DNA of 8,281 bases, taken from positions 1-8,281 of the forward strand of contig JAUXHF010000077.1 of the NCBI GenBank assembly GCA_030621685.1. The letters are read 5' to 3'. Below are positions 1 through 5,462 of the stretch, one piece after another. The translations under genes were made by a program, and so were the position numbers. Source of the stretch: Spirochaetota bacterium (GTDB lineage: Bacteria; Spirochaetota; UBA12135; COTS27). The notes beneath the pieces are model-generated. The model was not told the origin of the DNA. It did not search any database and was given only the letters and a program-made list of their open reading frames with translations. Position 1 is the first letter of the stretch; each line of letters begins with the position of its first letter.

Positions 1-73
1 TTTGTGGCCTTAGGCTTTTTCAGCGTAGTTTTACGAGCTATCGTTTTTGTTACGGCGTTTGCCGGCAGCTTTT
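1..73 (-). repeat. Displaced, frameshifted copy of the methyltransferase 3' end
   Basis: This segment matches positions 212-283, inside the lysine-rich tail of the neighbouring methyltransferase gene. Aligned by eye there is one substitution (position 6 versus 217) and one extra G near position 57. The similarity stops abruptly after the run of T at 70-73 and continues to the window edge on the other side, so its full length is unknown. On the minus strand the extra base breaks the KAAGKAVTKT reading frame, and a TAA lies just upstream in the frame that would restore it. It is therefore best read as a non-coding duplicate or remnant of a truncated second gene copy, about 100 bp beyond the intact stop codon. 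An assembly artefact is possible, although the two differences argue against a simple one. Confidence 0.8.
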
Positions 74-86
74 TTTAAGAACGCTG

Positions 87-116
87 CCAGCAAAACCATG
101 CAGCTGGGTTTTTTTT
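87..116 (+). terminator. Possible rho-independent terminator, plus strand
   Basis: A 5-bp GC-rich stem (CCAGC at 87-91, GCTGG at 103-107) with an 11-nt loop is followed by G and eight T. The geometry suits termination of a plus-strand transcript entering from left of the window and converging on the methyltransferase gene. The stem is short and the loop long, and the same bases can form an alternative GCTGC/GCAGC pairing, so the call is tentative. On the minus strand no U-tract follows the hairpin, so it is unlikely to terminate the methyltransferase transcript. Confidence 0.3.
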
Positions 117-171
117 CAAGTAGCTGTTTAAAGGAAAAAGAATAGTAGGCTTTGAGTTTTGAAACGTAAGT

Positions 172-1944
172 CTAGGTAGCCTTTTTCGTTGTACTCTTTT
201 TTTCTGGAGTCTTTGTAGCCTTAGGCTTTTTCAGCGTAGTTTTACGAGCTATCGTTTTTGTTACGGCTTTGCCGGCAGCTTTTGTAGCCGATTGAGTTGT
301 TTCAGCTTTCTTCAAGCCGGCTTTTTTAGCAGTGTCAGAACCTTTAACGAGCTTCGTTTTTGGGGCAAGAGTTTTTGCTTTTTCCTTTTTCGGAAGAGCT
401 TTCTCTTTTTCCTTGAGAGCTACAGTATCTGGCGAAGAGCTAAGCTTGCTTTCCGATGGAACATCTTCTTGAACATCAGCTTGCTTAGGTTTGACTTTGA
501 GCGTAGGCTTAGATTTAACTTTGAGGGTAGGCGTAGGCTGCAAGGTTTGGCGGCTTGCTTGGGGCTTTACTGTTTGGCCTGAAGCTTTTTTATGTAACAT
601 ATAAAGCAAAATAGCAGCCGTAGCCGAAACATTGAGCGAGGTGATAGTGCGATCGGCGGCAGTTGGTTCTTCTACCAGCTCCTTGCCCGAAGGAAGGGTG
701 ACAAGGCTGTCACAGAGAGCTAAGATGGATTGGCGAATGCCACTTCCTTCATTGCCTAAGATTAAAACTGTTTTCGCAGATGGGGCTAAGTCTTCTGGGA
801 AAATTGGGGCAAGAATTTTTTCGGGCTGTCCATCGTCCTGCTTCCCTGTTGAAGCAGGAGCTTTCGATGGCATGGTGCCAATAACTTTGAAGTCATGCTC
901 TTTTAGAGTCTCCAAGGCCAGACGCAAAGAGCTGCAGACATGGTAGGGCAGCATGAGCGATGCACCGGCAGAACTCTTATGGACGCTGGCCGATATGGGC
1001 GCGCTGCCCTTCTGCTCGCATACTAAAGCACGAACGCCAAAAAACACAGCACTGCGTGAGAGAGCGCCCAAATTCCTTTCATCTTGAATGCCATCACTTA
1101 GCACAATTAGCTGAGGGTCACTGCTTTCGCTATCTAAATTTGTAAGAAAAGCATTAAAATCTTCAATGAAGCGGGTGCCGCCACCTAGCTCTGCAATAAA
1201 GCCTTGGTGAAGACCAAGCTCTATATCTTGGACGTAGGCATCTAAGAGTGTTTTTTCTTCAAAGCGGAAGTTCACTTTTTGATCCTTACACATGCTAAGC
1301 AGGAGTTCAAGTTTCTTATGCTGTAATCCTTTTTGAATAAGAAGTTTTTTAATTTTATAGTTCAGGCTAAGAGCATGGAAAACCGGGTGAAAGCCAAAAA
1401 GCAGTTTTTCTGCCGATATGGGTTCAATGTTTCTTGCATCAGAGCGCGGCCTGTCTTGAAAAGATGACCTATGTCTAGGAAAAGATTGAGAAGACTTATT
1501 AAATCTATCAAATTTCCCGCGTGAGCCATGTGAATTATAGCCTCGAGATTCAGAGCCTCGAGACTGATAACCTCGAGACTGGTAGCCTCGGGATTGGTAA
1601 CCTCGAGATTCAGAGTCTCGGGATTCATAACCTCGAGATTCATAACCTCGGGATTCAGAGCCTCGGGATTCATAACCTCGAGATTCAGACCTGCCACCTG
1701 ATGCTGGCCTTTTGGAATAGCTGGATCCTCGCTCTTGCTGGGCGAATTGTTCTTGATCTACTTCATCGCTTGTTTTTTTGAATTTATCAGGCGTATATTT
1801 CTTAGTGAAGTTTCCTTGAAAACGGGAAGGAGGTCTATTTCCCCTGGGCCGGCTTTCTTCGTTGTTCCAAGCTGGTTTATGACCCCGTGGTTTTTGTGAA
1901 TATGGGCTAGCATTTCTGCCGCCCGAAAAAGATTTTTTTTTCAT
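172..1944 (-). CDS. rlmB: TrmH/SpoU-family 23S rRNA 2'-O-ribose methyltransferase (RlmB-like) with low-complexity N and C extensions
   Basis: This is predicted to be an SPOUT-fold, SAM-dependent enzyme that methylates a ribose 2'-OH in RNA. The 590-residue protein has three parts. Residues 1-175 are rich in Gly, Ser, Arg and Tyr and include eleven pentads at 86-140. Residues 176-452 are the conserved body, starting with a substrate-binding domain (LLFGFHPVFHAL, 181-192). The three SPOUT motifs follow: DGIQDERNLGALSRSA (284-299, with N291 and R297), LGNEGSG (396-402, with E399) and SLNVSATAAILLY (436-448, with N438). Residues 453-590 form a Lys/Ala/Thr-rich tail like histone H1. The usual RlmB length is about 250, so both tails are additions. 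The catalytic body also has a short insert before the last motif (KELVEEPTAADR, 421-432) and another near 362-388. The gene lies 87 bp after cysS, a gene order seen in many bacteria, which favours RlmB over a tRNA methylase. The exact target nucleotide is inferred. No clear Shine-Dalgarno precedes the ATG. Confidence 0.9.
   Translation of the reverse strand: MKKKSFSGGRNASPYSQKPRGHKPAWNNEESRPRGNRPPSRFQGNFTKKYTPDKFKKTSDEVDQEQFAQQERGSSYSKRPASGGRSESRGYESRGSESRGYESRGYESRDSESRGYQSRGYQSRGYQSRGSESRGYNSHGSRGKFDRFNKSSQSFPRHRSSFQDRPRSDARNIEPISAEKLLFGFHPVFHALSLNYKIKKLLIQKGLQHKKLELLLSMCKDQKVNFRFEEKTLLDAYVQDIELGLHQGFIAELGGGTRFIEDFNAFLTNLDSESSDPQLIVLSDGIQDERNLGALSRSAVFFGVRALVCEQKGSAPISASVHKSSAGASLMLPYHVCSSLRLALETLKEHDFKVIGTMPSKAPASTGKQDDGQPEKILAPIFPEDLAPSAKTVLILGNEGSGIRQSILALCDSLVTLPSGKELVEEPTAADRTITSLNVSATAAILLYMLHKKASGQTVKPQASRQTLQPTPTLKVKSKPTLKVKPKQADVQEDVPSESKLSSSPDTVALKEKEKALPKKEKAKTLAPKTKLVKGSDTAKKAGLKKAETTQSATKAAGKAVTKTIARKTTLKKPKATKTPEKKSTTKKAT
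484..531 (-). repeat. Two imperfect 24-bp units encoding PTLKVK[S/P]K
   Basis: Within the lysine-rich tail of the methyltransferase, residues 472-487 read PTLKVKSK followed by PTLKVKPK. The two 24-bp units have diverged slightly at the nucleotide level. It is a small in-frame duplication of the same kind as those in cysS and thiE. Confidence 0.75.
1525..1689 (-). repeat. Eleven 15-bp units encoding (Y/S)(E/Q/N)SRG pentads
   Basis: Residues 86-140 of the methyltransferase are eleven consecutive pentapeptides, mostly SESRG, YESRG and YQSRG, with one ending in D and a last YNSHG. On the plus strand each unit has the form CCTCGAGATTCAGAG, with variation in the last half. The array is exactly in register with the reading frame, and the differences are mostly at codon positions 1 and 2 of the pentad. 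RG-rich, aromatic-spaced repeats of this sort are typical of disordered RNA-binding segments, which fits an rRNA-modifying enzyme. Copy number probably varies between strains by slippage; that is inference. Confidence 0.93.
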
Positions 1945-1963
1945 GATTTGTTTTTGTATTTTC

Positions 1964-2029
1964 TCGTCCTACTTTGAACGATGTTTTTTTGCTTCGTTGA
2001 AGCAAATTTAGAGGTTCTACTTTGAACCT
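1964..2029 (-). promoter_or_regulatory. Three consecutive hairpins in the cysS-methyltransferase gap
   Basis: Read in the direction of transcription, hairpin 1 (2029-2012) is AGGTTC-AAAGTA-GAACCT, hairpin 2 (2006-1988) is TTTGCTTC-AAC-GAAGCAAA, and hairpin 3 (1981-1964) is TCGTTC-AAAGTA-GGACGA. Hairpins 1 and 3 have 6-bp stems and the identical 6-nt loop AAAGTA. Hairpin 3 closes through one G-U pair, which works only in the minus-strand RNA. The spacers between them are 5 and 6 nt, and hairpin 1 begins three bases after the cysS stop. None is followed by a U-tract, so they are not simple terminators. They could be an RNase processing site, a 3'-end stabiliser or a protein-binding element; function is unknown. 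Confidence 0.6.
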
Positions 2030-2031
2030 GT

Positions 2032-3615
2032 TTATTGTAATTCTGTGGAAACGTGTTTTGTATGTGGCTCTGAAAGCCGAACTCGTTTCTTCAAACTCGT
2101 GCCTTCTGGGGTATCTTTAATTTGATAGCCTAGAATTTCAATTTTTTGACGCAAAACATCTGCTGTGATATAATTTTTGTTTTTTCTTTCTTGTTCTCGT
2201 TCGGCTACAATTTTTAGTATGTTTTCATCTTCAATGGTCTCTTCGGGCAAGGGCTTATTGCTATCGCTAAAAACGGCAAATATGGTATCGGCTTGCCGGA
2301 AAAAATCTAAGGCTCTTGAAGCGGTGCTGGCAGAAACCTCTTTTTTTTGTAAGGCAGGCTTTAAAGCGGCAGCAGTCTCAAATATCTTGGCTAAGGCTGC
2401 AGAGACATTAAGGTCATCACAAAGCGCCTCTATGAATTCATCGGCTTTTGTGTTGATAATCTTCATAAGCTGCGATGTCAAATCTTCGCTAGCGGGATTT
2501 TTGCTTCCTGCTAACTCACGGAGTTCTTCCTTGCTTCCTGCTAACTCACGGAGTTCTTCCTTGCTTCCTGCTAACTCACGGAGTTCTTCCATGAGTAAGG
2601 TAATACGTGTTATGGCTTTTTGGCAACCTTCTATGCTTGAAAAACTAAAATTATACACGCTGCGATAATGGCTAGAGAGGAGCATGTAGCGTATGGCTTT
2701 TAACGAGGCTCCTTTTTGGCGCAGATCTTCTAGGGTATAAACATTTCCTAAAGACTTGCTCATTTTCTCGCCTTCTACCAAGAGGTGGGCTGCATGCATC
2801 CACAGCTTGGACAGGGCTTTGCCATTGGCGCAGGTTGATTGGGCCAGTTCATTTTCGTGATGTGGAAAGCGATTGTCTACGCCACCGGTATGGATGTCTA
2901 ACTCTTCGCCAAGGTATTGTTTAGCCATGGCCGAACATTCAATATGCCAGCCTGGGCGACCTTTGCCAAGGGGGGTATTGAAAAACACGGGGCCATCTTC
3001 GCTTTTGTAGTTTTTCCATAGCGAGAAATCGCTAATGTTGTCTCGTTCGTATTCATCGGCGCTCAGTCTTTGCGAGGCGCCGGCCTGCTGCCCTTCAATG
3101 TCTATTCCAGAAAGTTTGCCATATTCTGAAAAAGAATTGAGCCTGAAATATATCGAGCCGGCCTCTTGGTAGGCATGTTTTTTTTCAAGCAAGGTTTGAA
3201 TCATTTTGACCATGGCCTCTATGTGTTCGCTGGCCTTCGGGTAGGCTGCTGCTGGCAGCATGCCTAATGCCTGAATATCTTTCATGAAAATCTTGGTATA
3301 ACGCTGAGTATACTCTTGTAAGGGAAGTTTCTCGGCGTTAGCGTTATGAATAGTTTTATCGTCTATATCGGTGATATTCATGACCAATTGCACTTTGTAG
3401 CCCATAAGTAAGAGGAAGCGGTGTAATAAATCAGAGAACAAAAAAGAACGGTAGTTGCCAATATGGGGTGATCCGTAAACGGTGGGACCGCAGGAATATA
3501 TTTTTACTTCTGCCTCTTTTGTTTGTTTAGCTGGGCTTGTTTTTAGGTTTTTATCGAGTGGCTGGAAACGTTCTTTTTGCCGACTAAGCGTATTATAAAA
3601 ATATATTGCTTTCAT
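2032..3615 (-). CDS. cysS: Cysteinyl-tRNA synthetase
   Basis: This class I synthetase charges tRNA-Cys with cysteine in the cytoplasm. The 527-residue protein has the full family pattern. YSCGPTVYGSPHIGN (40-54) holds the first zinc ligand C42 and the HIGH-type signature. VMNITDIDDKT (78-88) follows. GKGRPGWHIECSAM (217-230) gives C227, GGVDNRFPHHENE (244-256) gives H252 and E256, and KMSKS is at 284-288. The C-terminal segment around 473-509 (AEREQERKNKNY to DTPEGTSLKK) is the usual end of the anticodon-binding region. Length is slightly above the normal 460-490, explained by a linker at 22-36 and by a perfect triple repeat of EELRELAGSK (343-372) after the catalytic core. The ATG fits the family start (FYNTLSRQKE follows), but no Shine-Dalgarno is visible. 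The gene probably shares a transcript with the methyltransferase downstream. All expected zinc-binding and catalytic motifs are present. Confidence 0.97.
   Translation of the reverse strand: MKAIYFYNTLSRQKERFQPLDKNLKTSPAKQTKEAEVKIYSCGPTVYGSPHIGNYRSFLFSDLLHRFLLLMGYKVQLVMNITDIDDKTIHNANAEKLPLQEYTQRYTKIFMKDIQALGMLPAAAYPKASEHIEAMVKMIQTLLEKKHAYQEAGSIYFRLNSFSEYGKLSGIDIEGQQAGASQRLSADEYERDNISDFSLWKNYKSEDGPVFFNTPLGKGRPGWHIECSAMAKQYLGEELDIHTGGVDNRFPHHENELAQSTCANGKALSKLWMHAAHLLVEGEKMSKSLGNVYTLEDLRQKGASLKAIRYMLLSSHYRSVYNFSFSSIEGCQKAITRITLLMEELRELAGSKEELRELAGSKEELRELAGSKNPASEDLTSQLMKIINTKADEFIEALCDDLNVSAALAKIFETAAALKPALQKKEVSASTASRALDFFRQADTIFAVFSDSNKPLPEETIEDENILKIVAEREQERKNKNYITADVLRQKIEILGYQIKDTPEGTSLKKRVRLSEPHTKHVSTELQ
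2501..2590 (-). repeat. Three perfect 30-bp tandem units inside cysS
   Basis: The units at 2501-2530, 2531-2560 and 2561-2590 are identical, and each encodes ten residues, EELRELAGSK. They lie between the Rossmann/KMSKS core and the helical C-terminal domain of CysS. Total lack of divergence, even at silent sites, points to recent expansion or continuing homogenisation. The product is a charged, helix-prone stretch that should lengthen one helix by multiples of ten residues without breaking the frame. Confidence 0.97.
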
Positions 3616-3720
3616 CTATGAATTAGTAACTGTAAATTGTAATGGCTATAAACTGTACTTTCTTTGGCACTAGAAACTATTTAGAAGGTAAGATAACTAA
3701 AAGATAGTTAAAAGATAAGC

Positions 3721-3739
3721 AAAAATTAGCTAAAAGCTA
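3721..3739 (-). terminator. Weak terminator-like hairpin after the transferase gene
   Basis: On the minus strand, TAGCT-TTT-AGCTA is followed by A and five T, about 40 bases after the stop codon of the phosphopantetheinyl transferase. The stem is only five base pairs and AT-rich, so termination would be inefficient. The rest of the 162-bp gap (3616-3777) is AT-rich, with a 9-bp direct repeat TAAAAGATA at 3698-3706 and 3709-3717. I see no clear promoter for cysS in it. Confidence 0.25.
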
Positions 3740-3777
3740 GTTTAAAGTTTAAAACGAAGAGTAGCAGAAGATATTTT

Positions 3778-4863
3778 CTAAGCAATAGATTCTATCATGA
3801 ACTGCTCTGTAGTTGTAATTTTGTTTATTGTAAAACCGATAAGTATATTATTTAGCATATTATTTTTTTCAAAATCTGTAGTTTTTTGTGCTTCTAGAGC
3901 CGTAGAGGCTGGCTGTGAATTCCTGAAAACAGGGCGATACGTACACTGTATCAAGGATAATTTTTCAGGCAGGGTTTTTTTCTTTGTTATAAAAGGAGAA
4001 TGCAGCCTTGGGGGGAATTCTTGAGAGTGGGTTAAATTTTTGTTATGGGGCATGGTTAAAGCGGCGGAGAATCCCAGTGTTTCAAAAAAAGGAATGGTAA
4101 AAAGCTGTAACTTTTTTGCTAAATTTGCTGTGCTGCGGTTTAATGTTTTGAAGAGTGATTGATCCAGAGCCTTGGCGGCGGCTTCTTTCCGGCACCATAT
4201 TTGAAAAAATTTAAAGCTAAAAGATTCTTTATAGTTTTCAGAGCTGGGGCCTTGTTCAGGGCTTAAAGCTAAGGGGCTAGGCTTGTAAGTGCTTTCCATA
4301 ATTTCTTGATATTCAAAAGTATTGAAAAACCGTTTGGCTATGGCTTCTAGCCTAGCCCTGCTATACTGGCGAAGTCCTTGAAGTTTTCGTTCAGCGTTAT
4401 TAAAAATTTCAAGGTCAAAGCCACAGCTATACTTTGTTGAATTTGTTAAATTTGTTGAAAAAGCGATAGCCAGAGAATGCCCGCTATGGCTTATAGAGAA
4501 ACTAAGCGGCATGAAAACTGAGGCGTTACTTTCTTTGTTAAGTATTTTCGCAGTTATGGCTTGATTTAGCAAGGGTTTGCCGCGCTTACTTTGATAAACA
4601 AATTTTTTATTGTGTGAATTTGATAAAAAGGGGACAAAAAAAGGAAATTCTATTTTAGCTGGTGTTATGGCAAAGTTTTGGGCAAAGTTTTTTTCAAGCA
4701 AAAAACTAAGCATAGATGAAGAAAGAAATTTTGGCAGCCTTGAATTTGACAAGCCTAAATTTTTTGCTTGCTGATTCCAATAGTTAGAGTTAGCATCCTG
4801 CCTATCTAAAGGAAATAAAGAAAAATGCCATAGTTGCAGTGTATCGTTTGCGTGAGCGGACAT
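3778..4863 (-). CDS. Sfp-type 4'-phosphopantetheinyl transferase, enlarged
   Basis: The enzyme transfers the phosphopantetheine arm of coenzyme A to a serine of acyl or peptidyl carrier proteins, turning apo into holo forms. The family signatures are present in order. GKPLL is at 95-99, FSISHSGHSLAIAFS at 122-136, and CGFDLE at 147-152, where D150 and E152 are expected to bind magnesium. RFFNTFEYQEI is at 178-188 and WCRKEAAAKAL at 223-233, with the conserved W223, K226, E227 and K231. At 361 residues it is well above the usual 220-250. The excess is an insert at about 193-213 and a tail after about 265 with no recognisable domain. Its composition is rich in Asn, Lys, Phe and Ser and looks more AT-driven than cysS or thiC. 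No carrier protein, polyketide or fatty acid gene is nearby, so its substrate cannot be inferred from context. It is transcribed towards cysS with a 162-bp gap. No Shine-Dalgarno is seen before the ATG. Confidence 0.9.
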   Translation of the reverse strand: MSAHANDTLQLWHFSLFPLDRQDANSNYWNQQAKNLGLSNSRLPKFLSSSMLSFLLEKNFAQNFAITPAKIEFPFFVPFLSNSHNKKFVYQSKRGKPLLNQAITAKILNKESNASVFMPLSFSISHSGHSLAIAFSTNLTNSTKYSCGFDLEIFNNAERKLQGLRQYSRARLEAIAKRFFNTFEYQEIMESTYKPSPLALSPEQGPSSENYKESFSFKFFQIWCRKEAAAKALDQSLFKTLNRSTANLAKKLQLFTIPFFETLGFSAALTMPHNKNLTHSQEFPPRLHSPFITKKKTLPEKLSLIQCTYRPVFRNSQPASTALEAQKTTDFEKNNMLNNILIGFTINKITTTEQFMIESIA

Positions 4864-4879
4864 TATGGGATGGGAATTT

Positions 4880-4907
4880 TTTTTAGTTTTTAGTTTTTAG
4901 TTTTTAG
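4880..4907 (-). repeat. Four 7-bp tandem units upstream of the transferase start
   Basis: On the plus strand TTTTTAG is repeated four times (4880-4886, 4887-4893, 4894-4900, 4901-4907). On the minus strand this is (CTAAAAA)4, ending 16 bases before the transferase ATG. A possible -10 box, TATACT (4911-4906), overlaps the upstream end of the array, which would put the repeats in the 5' leader; no matching -35 is evident. Changes in copy number would alter the spacing between promoter and start codon, so expression could vary between cells. That is inference. Confidence 0.75.
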
Positions 4908-5167
4908 TATATTTTGTTTTTTTGCTTAGCCATTAAAGTGCTAGATATAAGTTTTTTTCTAAGCAAGCCATATTCTCTAAGTATTAATGCTATGGTTTCA
5001 AAATTTTTTTGTTTTTGTAGAAATTTTAAGATTTTTTTTATCGTTTTTCTTTGTATTCTTCTAAATTCGTTTATAATCACTCTGTTACTACTTAATATAA
5101 ATAGTTTTTTATTCGTTGTTTCTGTTATTTTATATCTTGTTCTATGCATCGTATAAAAAAACGTCAA
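4904..5167 (-). CDS. Doubtful small lysine-rich ORF in the divergent spacer
   Basis: An open frame of 87 codons starts at TTG (5167), or 81 codons from the first ATG at 5149. It is not recognised. The product is basic, with an amphipathic stretch RRIQRKTIKKILKFLQKQK, and has no signal peptide or known motif. No ribosome-binding site is visible, and its last codons run into the 7-bp array. The opposite strand is also open over 4914-5156, encoding a Phe/Leu-rich string, as expected when AAA-rich codons are read in reverse. Its length in such AT-rich DNA is mildly in its favour; composition and context are against it. It would lie just upstream of, and co-directional with, the transferase gene. 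Confidence 0.2.
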   Translation of the reverse strand: MTFFYTMHRTRYKITETTNKKLFILSSNRVIINEFRRIQRKTIKKILKFLQKQKNFETIALILREYGLLRKKLISSTLMAKQKNKIY

Positions 5168-5183
5168 AGGTAGTAAAAGTTAG

Positions 5184-5453
5184 ATGTTTGGCATGAGGAT
5201 TTATATAAATGGAGAAGCGCGGAAAATAGATGTAAACTCTTCCGTGTTTAGTGTATGCCAAAGTGCTGATATTTCAAAGACTAAAACAGAAGAGCGGATA
5301 GGGCTTTCTAGCATGCTGGGCATGCTAGGCCTCAAGAACAAAAATTTCATAATAGAGCTTAATGGAAAACTGGTATTACAAAAAAATATTCAGTCAATTT
5401 TCGTTTACGAGAATGACAAAATAGAGCTTATGCAGTTTATAGGCGGGGGCTAG
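5184..5453 (+). CDS. thiS: ThiS sulfur-carrier protein of thiazole synthesis
   Basis: ThiS is a ubiquitin-like carrier whose C-terminal glycine is adenylated by ThiF and turned into a thiocarboxylate, the sulfur donor to thiazole synthase ThiG. The protein begins with the typical first strand (MRIYINGEA, 4-12) and has the second half FIIELNGKLVLQKN (55-68). It ends in YENDKIELMQFIGGG, the Gly-Gly terminus needed for activation. At 89 residues it is about 20 longer than usual. The excess lies near residues 21-40 (VFSVCQSADISKTKTEERIG), between the first hairpin and the helix. Translation may start at 5184, with AAGG 13 bases upstream, or at the ATG at 5193, which matches the family start better but has no ribosome site. 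The stop is 9 bp before the thiE start, so the two are surely co-transcribed. No thiG or thiF partner is in the window. Confidence 0.88.
   Translation: MFGMRIYINGEARKIDVNSSVFSVCQSADISKTKTEERIGLSSMLGMLGLKNKNFIIELNGKLVLQKNIQSIFVYENDKIELMQFIGGG
5308..5328 (+). repeat. Perfect 9-bp inverted repeat inside thiS
   Basis: CTAGCATGC and GCATGCTAG are exact reverse complements separated by TGG, giving a compact hairpin in the middle of the thiS message. It encodes part of SSMLGMLGL in the family's helix, so it may be a by-product of a local MLG-MLG duplication. No U-tract follows. Confidence 0.7.
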
Positions 5454-5462
5454 GTTTAGAAC

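Larger units (their letters stand above)
4864..5183. promoter_or_regulatory. AT-rich divergent spacer with likely promoters for both arms
   Basis: This 320-bp stretch separates the minus-strand transferase gene from plus-strand thiS, so promoters for both directions should lie here. For thiS a -10-like TATAAA sits at 5152-5157, about 27 bases before the ATG, with no convincing -35. For the transferase a TATACT lies at 4911-4906 on the minus strand. No TPP aptamer signature (CTGAGA, or CCTGAT with flanking conserved bases) is seen before thiS. The only other content is the doubtful small ORF and the 7-bp repeats, listed separately. Confidence 0.4.

Noticed and set aside
14..105. Minus-strand 22-codon frame starting MVLLAAFLKKAAGK
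   Set aside because: It arises from the junction of the duplicated tail with unrelated sequence, has no ribosome site and stops soon after the inserted base.
1525..1689. Possible CRISPR array
   Set aside because: The units are 15 bp, directly adjacent with no unique spacers, and in register with an enzyme's reading frame.
1521..1781. Open frames in other registers across the pentad repeat on both strands
   Set aside because: A 15-bp repeat without stops is open in several frames. The products are monotonous repeats with no ribosome site and lie inside a clear methyltransferase gene.
3242..3266. Long imperfect hairpin TAGGC/GCCTA with TGCTG/CAGCA in cysS
   Set aside because: It lies in an Ala-rich coding stretch (LPAAAYPKA) where such pairing arises by chance, and nothing else marks it as functional.
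4914..5156. Plus-strand 80-codon frame encoding a hydrophobic, membrane-like product
   Set aside because: It is the Phe/Leu-rich mirror of AAA-rich sequence, starts at TTG without a ribosome site, and has no recognisable motif.
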